From assembly GCA_021186555.1 (NCBI GenBank), contig JAJKFL010000026.1, positions 6,877,209 to 6,941,208 of the forward strand: a stretch of DNA of 64,000 bases. Direction: 5' to 3'. Below are positions 62,545-64,000 of this stretch, in pieces. Under the pieces are notes generated by a model, which saw only the letters and a list, made by a program, of their open reading frames with translations, ran no database searches and had not been told where the DNA came from. The number at the start of each line of letters is the position of its first letter. Position 1 is the first letter of the stretch. Source of the stretch: Reticulitermes speratus. Lineage: Eukaryota; Arthropoda; Insecta; Blattodea; Rhinotermitidae. Made by a program: the position numbers and the translations under genes.

Positions 62545-64000
62545 CGCGCGTGTGTACGTACGTACGTATGTATGTATGTATGTATGTGTGTATGTATGTA
62601 TGTATGTATGTATGTATGTATGTATGTATGTATGTATGTATGTATGTATGTATGTATGTATGTATGTATGTATGTATGTATGTATGTACGTATGTATGTA
62701 TGTATGTATGTATGTACGTATGTATGTATGTATGTATGTATGTATGTAGTATGTGTATGTATGTATGTATGTATGTACGTTGTATGTATCTATGTATGTT
62801 GTATGGTGTATGTTTGTTATGTATGTATGTATGTATGTATGTTGTATGTATGTTGTATGTATTGTATGTATGTATGTAGTAGTATGTATGTACGTATGTA
62901 TGTGTGTGTACGTATGTATGTACGTTGTATGTATGTATGTATGTATGTGTATGTATGTATGTATGTTTTTTGTATGTTGTATGTATGTTTGTACGTTGTA
63001 TGTATGTATGTGTGTATGTATGTATGTATGTACGTATGTATGTATTATGTATGTTGTATGTACGTATGTATGTATATGTATGTATGTATGGTGTATGTAT
63101 GAGTTGTTGTATGTATGTAGTATGTATGTATGTTGTATGTATTATGTCTATGTATGATGTATGTATGTATGTATTATCTATGTATGTGTGTATGTATGTA
63201 TGTATGTACAGATGTTGTTGTGTGTATGTATGTACGTTGTATGTATGTATGTTGTATGTGTAGTATGTTGTATCTTGTATGTATGTATGACGTATGTATG
63301 TATGTATGTATGTTGTGTGTATGTTGTATGTACGTATGTATGTGGTGATGTATGTATGTATTATGTATGTTGTATGTGTGTATGTATGTAAGTATGTTGT
63401 ATTGTTGTATGTACGTTGTATGTATTATGTTGTATGTATGTGTGTTGTATGGTATGTATGTATGATGTATGTATGTATGTTGTATGTATGTATGTGTGTA
63501 TGTATGTACGTATGTATGTAGTATGTATGTATGTATGTATGTATGTACGTATGTATGTATTTGTATGTATGTATGTGTGTATGGTAGTATGTATGTATGT
63601 ATGTCGTATGTATGTATCTATGTATGTATGTATGTGTGTATGTTGTATGTATGTATCTATGTATGTTGTATGTGTGTATGTATGTACGTATGTATGTATG
63701 TATGTATGTATGTTGTAGTATGTATGTATTATGTATGTATGTATGTGTGTATGTATGTAGTATGTATGTATGTATGTGTGTATGTATGACGTATGTATGT
63801 ATGTTATGTATGTATGTATGTTTGTATGTAGTATGTATGTATGTATGTTGTATGTTTCGTATGTATGTTATTATGTATGTAGTATGTAGTGTATGTATGT
63901 ATCTATGTATGTTGTATGGTGTATGTATGTACTATGTTGTATGTATGTTTATGTATGTATCTATGTATGTATGTATGTGTATGTATGTACGTATGTATGT
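62545..64000. repeat. (TATG)n tract, >1.4 kb, runs off the window
   Basis: Long tetranucleotide tract, almost pure to about 62755, then increasingly interrupted by 'gttgtatg', 'gtacg', 'gtagtatg' and single-base changes. It yields many overlapping spurious frames rich in M, Y, V and C. Confidence 0.97.

Noticed and set aside
62572..63102. Open frames rich in M, Y, V and C
   Set aside because: Artefact of the (TATG)n tract.

Overview
The window is animal nuclear DNA, almost certainly from an insect. It is AT-rich and packed with tRNA-derived SINEs, 5'-truncated non-LTR retrotransposons, Tc1/mariner remnants and tandem repeats, and it holds one unmistakable insect gene, a neuropeptide F receptor. 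The genome style (very many SINEs, long gene-poor stretches) suggests a large polyneopteran genome such as a cockroach or termite; that placement is inference, not something the sequence proves. No bacterial gene, CRISPR array, or virus is recognised.

Layout. 1-6.9 kb: LINE and SINE fragments in otherwise featureless DNA. 7.1-8.9 kb: an old SINE, then a ~50-bp minisatellite of about 1.2 kb. 9.9-24 kb: SINE-A/C/D copies, LINE remnants, fold-back elements, a composite SINE holding a retrocopied mRNA end (14.4-15.2 kb), and a run of 30 G. 24.0-27.2 kb: a broken RTE-like LINE with a tandem-repeat leader, an endonuclease start and a frameshifted reverse transcriptase, carrying a composite SINE, a second LINE fragment and a fold-back insertion. 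29.74-29.94 kb: a candidate protein-coding exon. 30-41.8 kb: SINEs, a non-autonomous Tc1/mariner element with perfect terminal repeats, and a repeat family with an internal minisatellite. 41.8-46.7 kb: an island almost without recognisable repeats that ends in the NPF receptor gene (45.2-46.65 kb). 47.1-62.4 kb: a 27-bp satellite, more SINEs including a triple composite, a second candidate exon (54.76-54.83 kb), mariner remnants, and 33- and 44-bp arrays. 62.5-64 kb: a long degenerate (TATG)n tract that runs off the end.

How the parts relate. The receptor CDS is a single uninterrupted exon with good splice signals just outside the coding region. The candidate exons at 29.7 and 54.8 kb lie on the same strand with compatible phase, so the receptor may sit inside a ~25-kb intron of another gene. 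Mobile elements are heavily nested, and many are framed by target-site duplications that I could read directly.

Most interesting signals. (1) SINE-A composites are all joined at the same base of the tRNA-like T-loop, one nucleotide 3' of position A58; this fits template switching at a modified-base stop, or a shared insertion hot spot. (2) A fold-back repeat superfamily carries a recurring CTGANGA-N-stem-GAAAC core that resembles a hammerhead ribozyme core, although no cleavage site was found. SINE-A to E, LINE-A to C, R and 'fold-back' are local names used only here.
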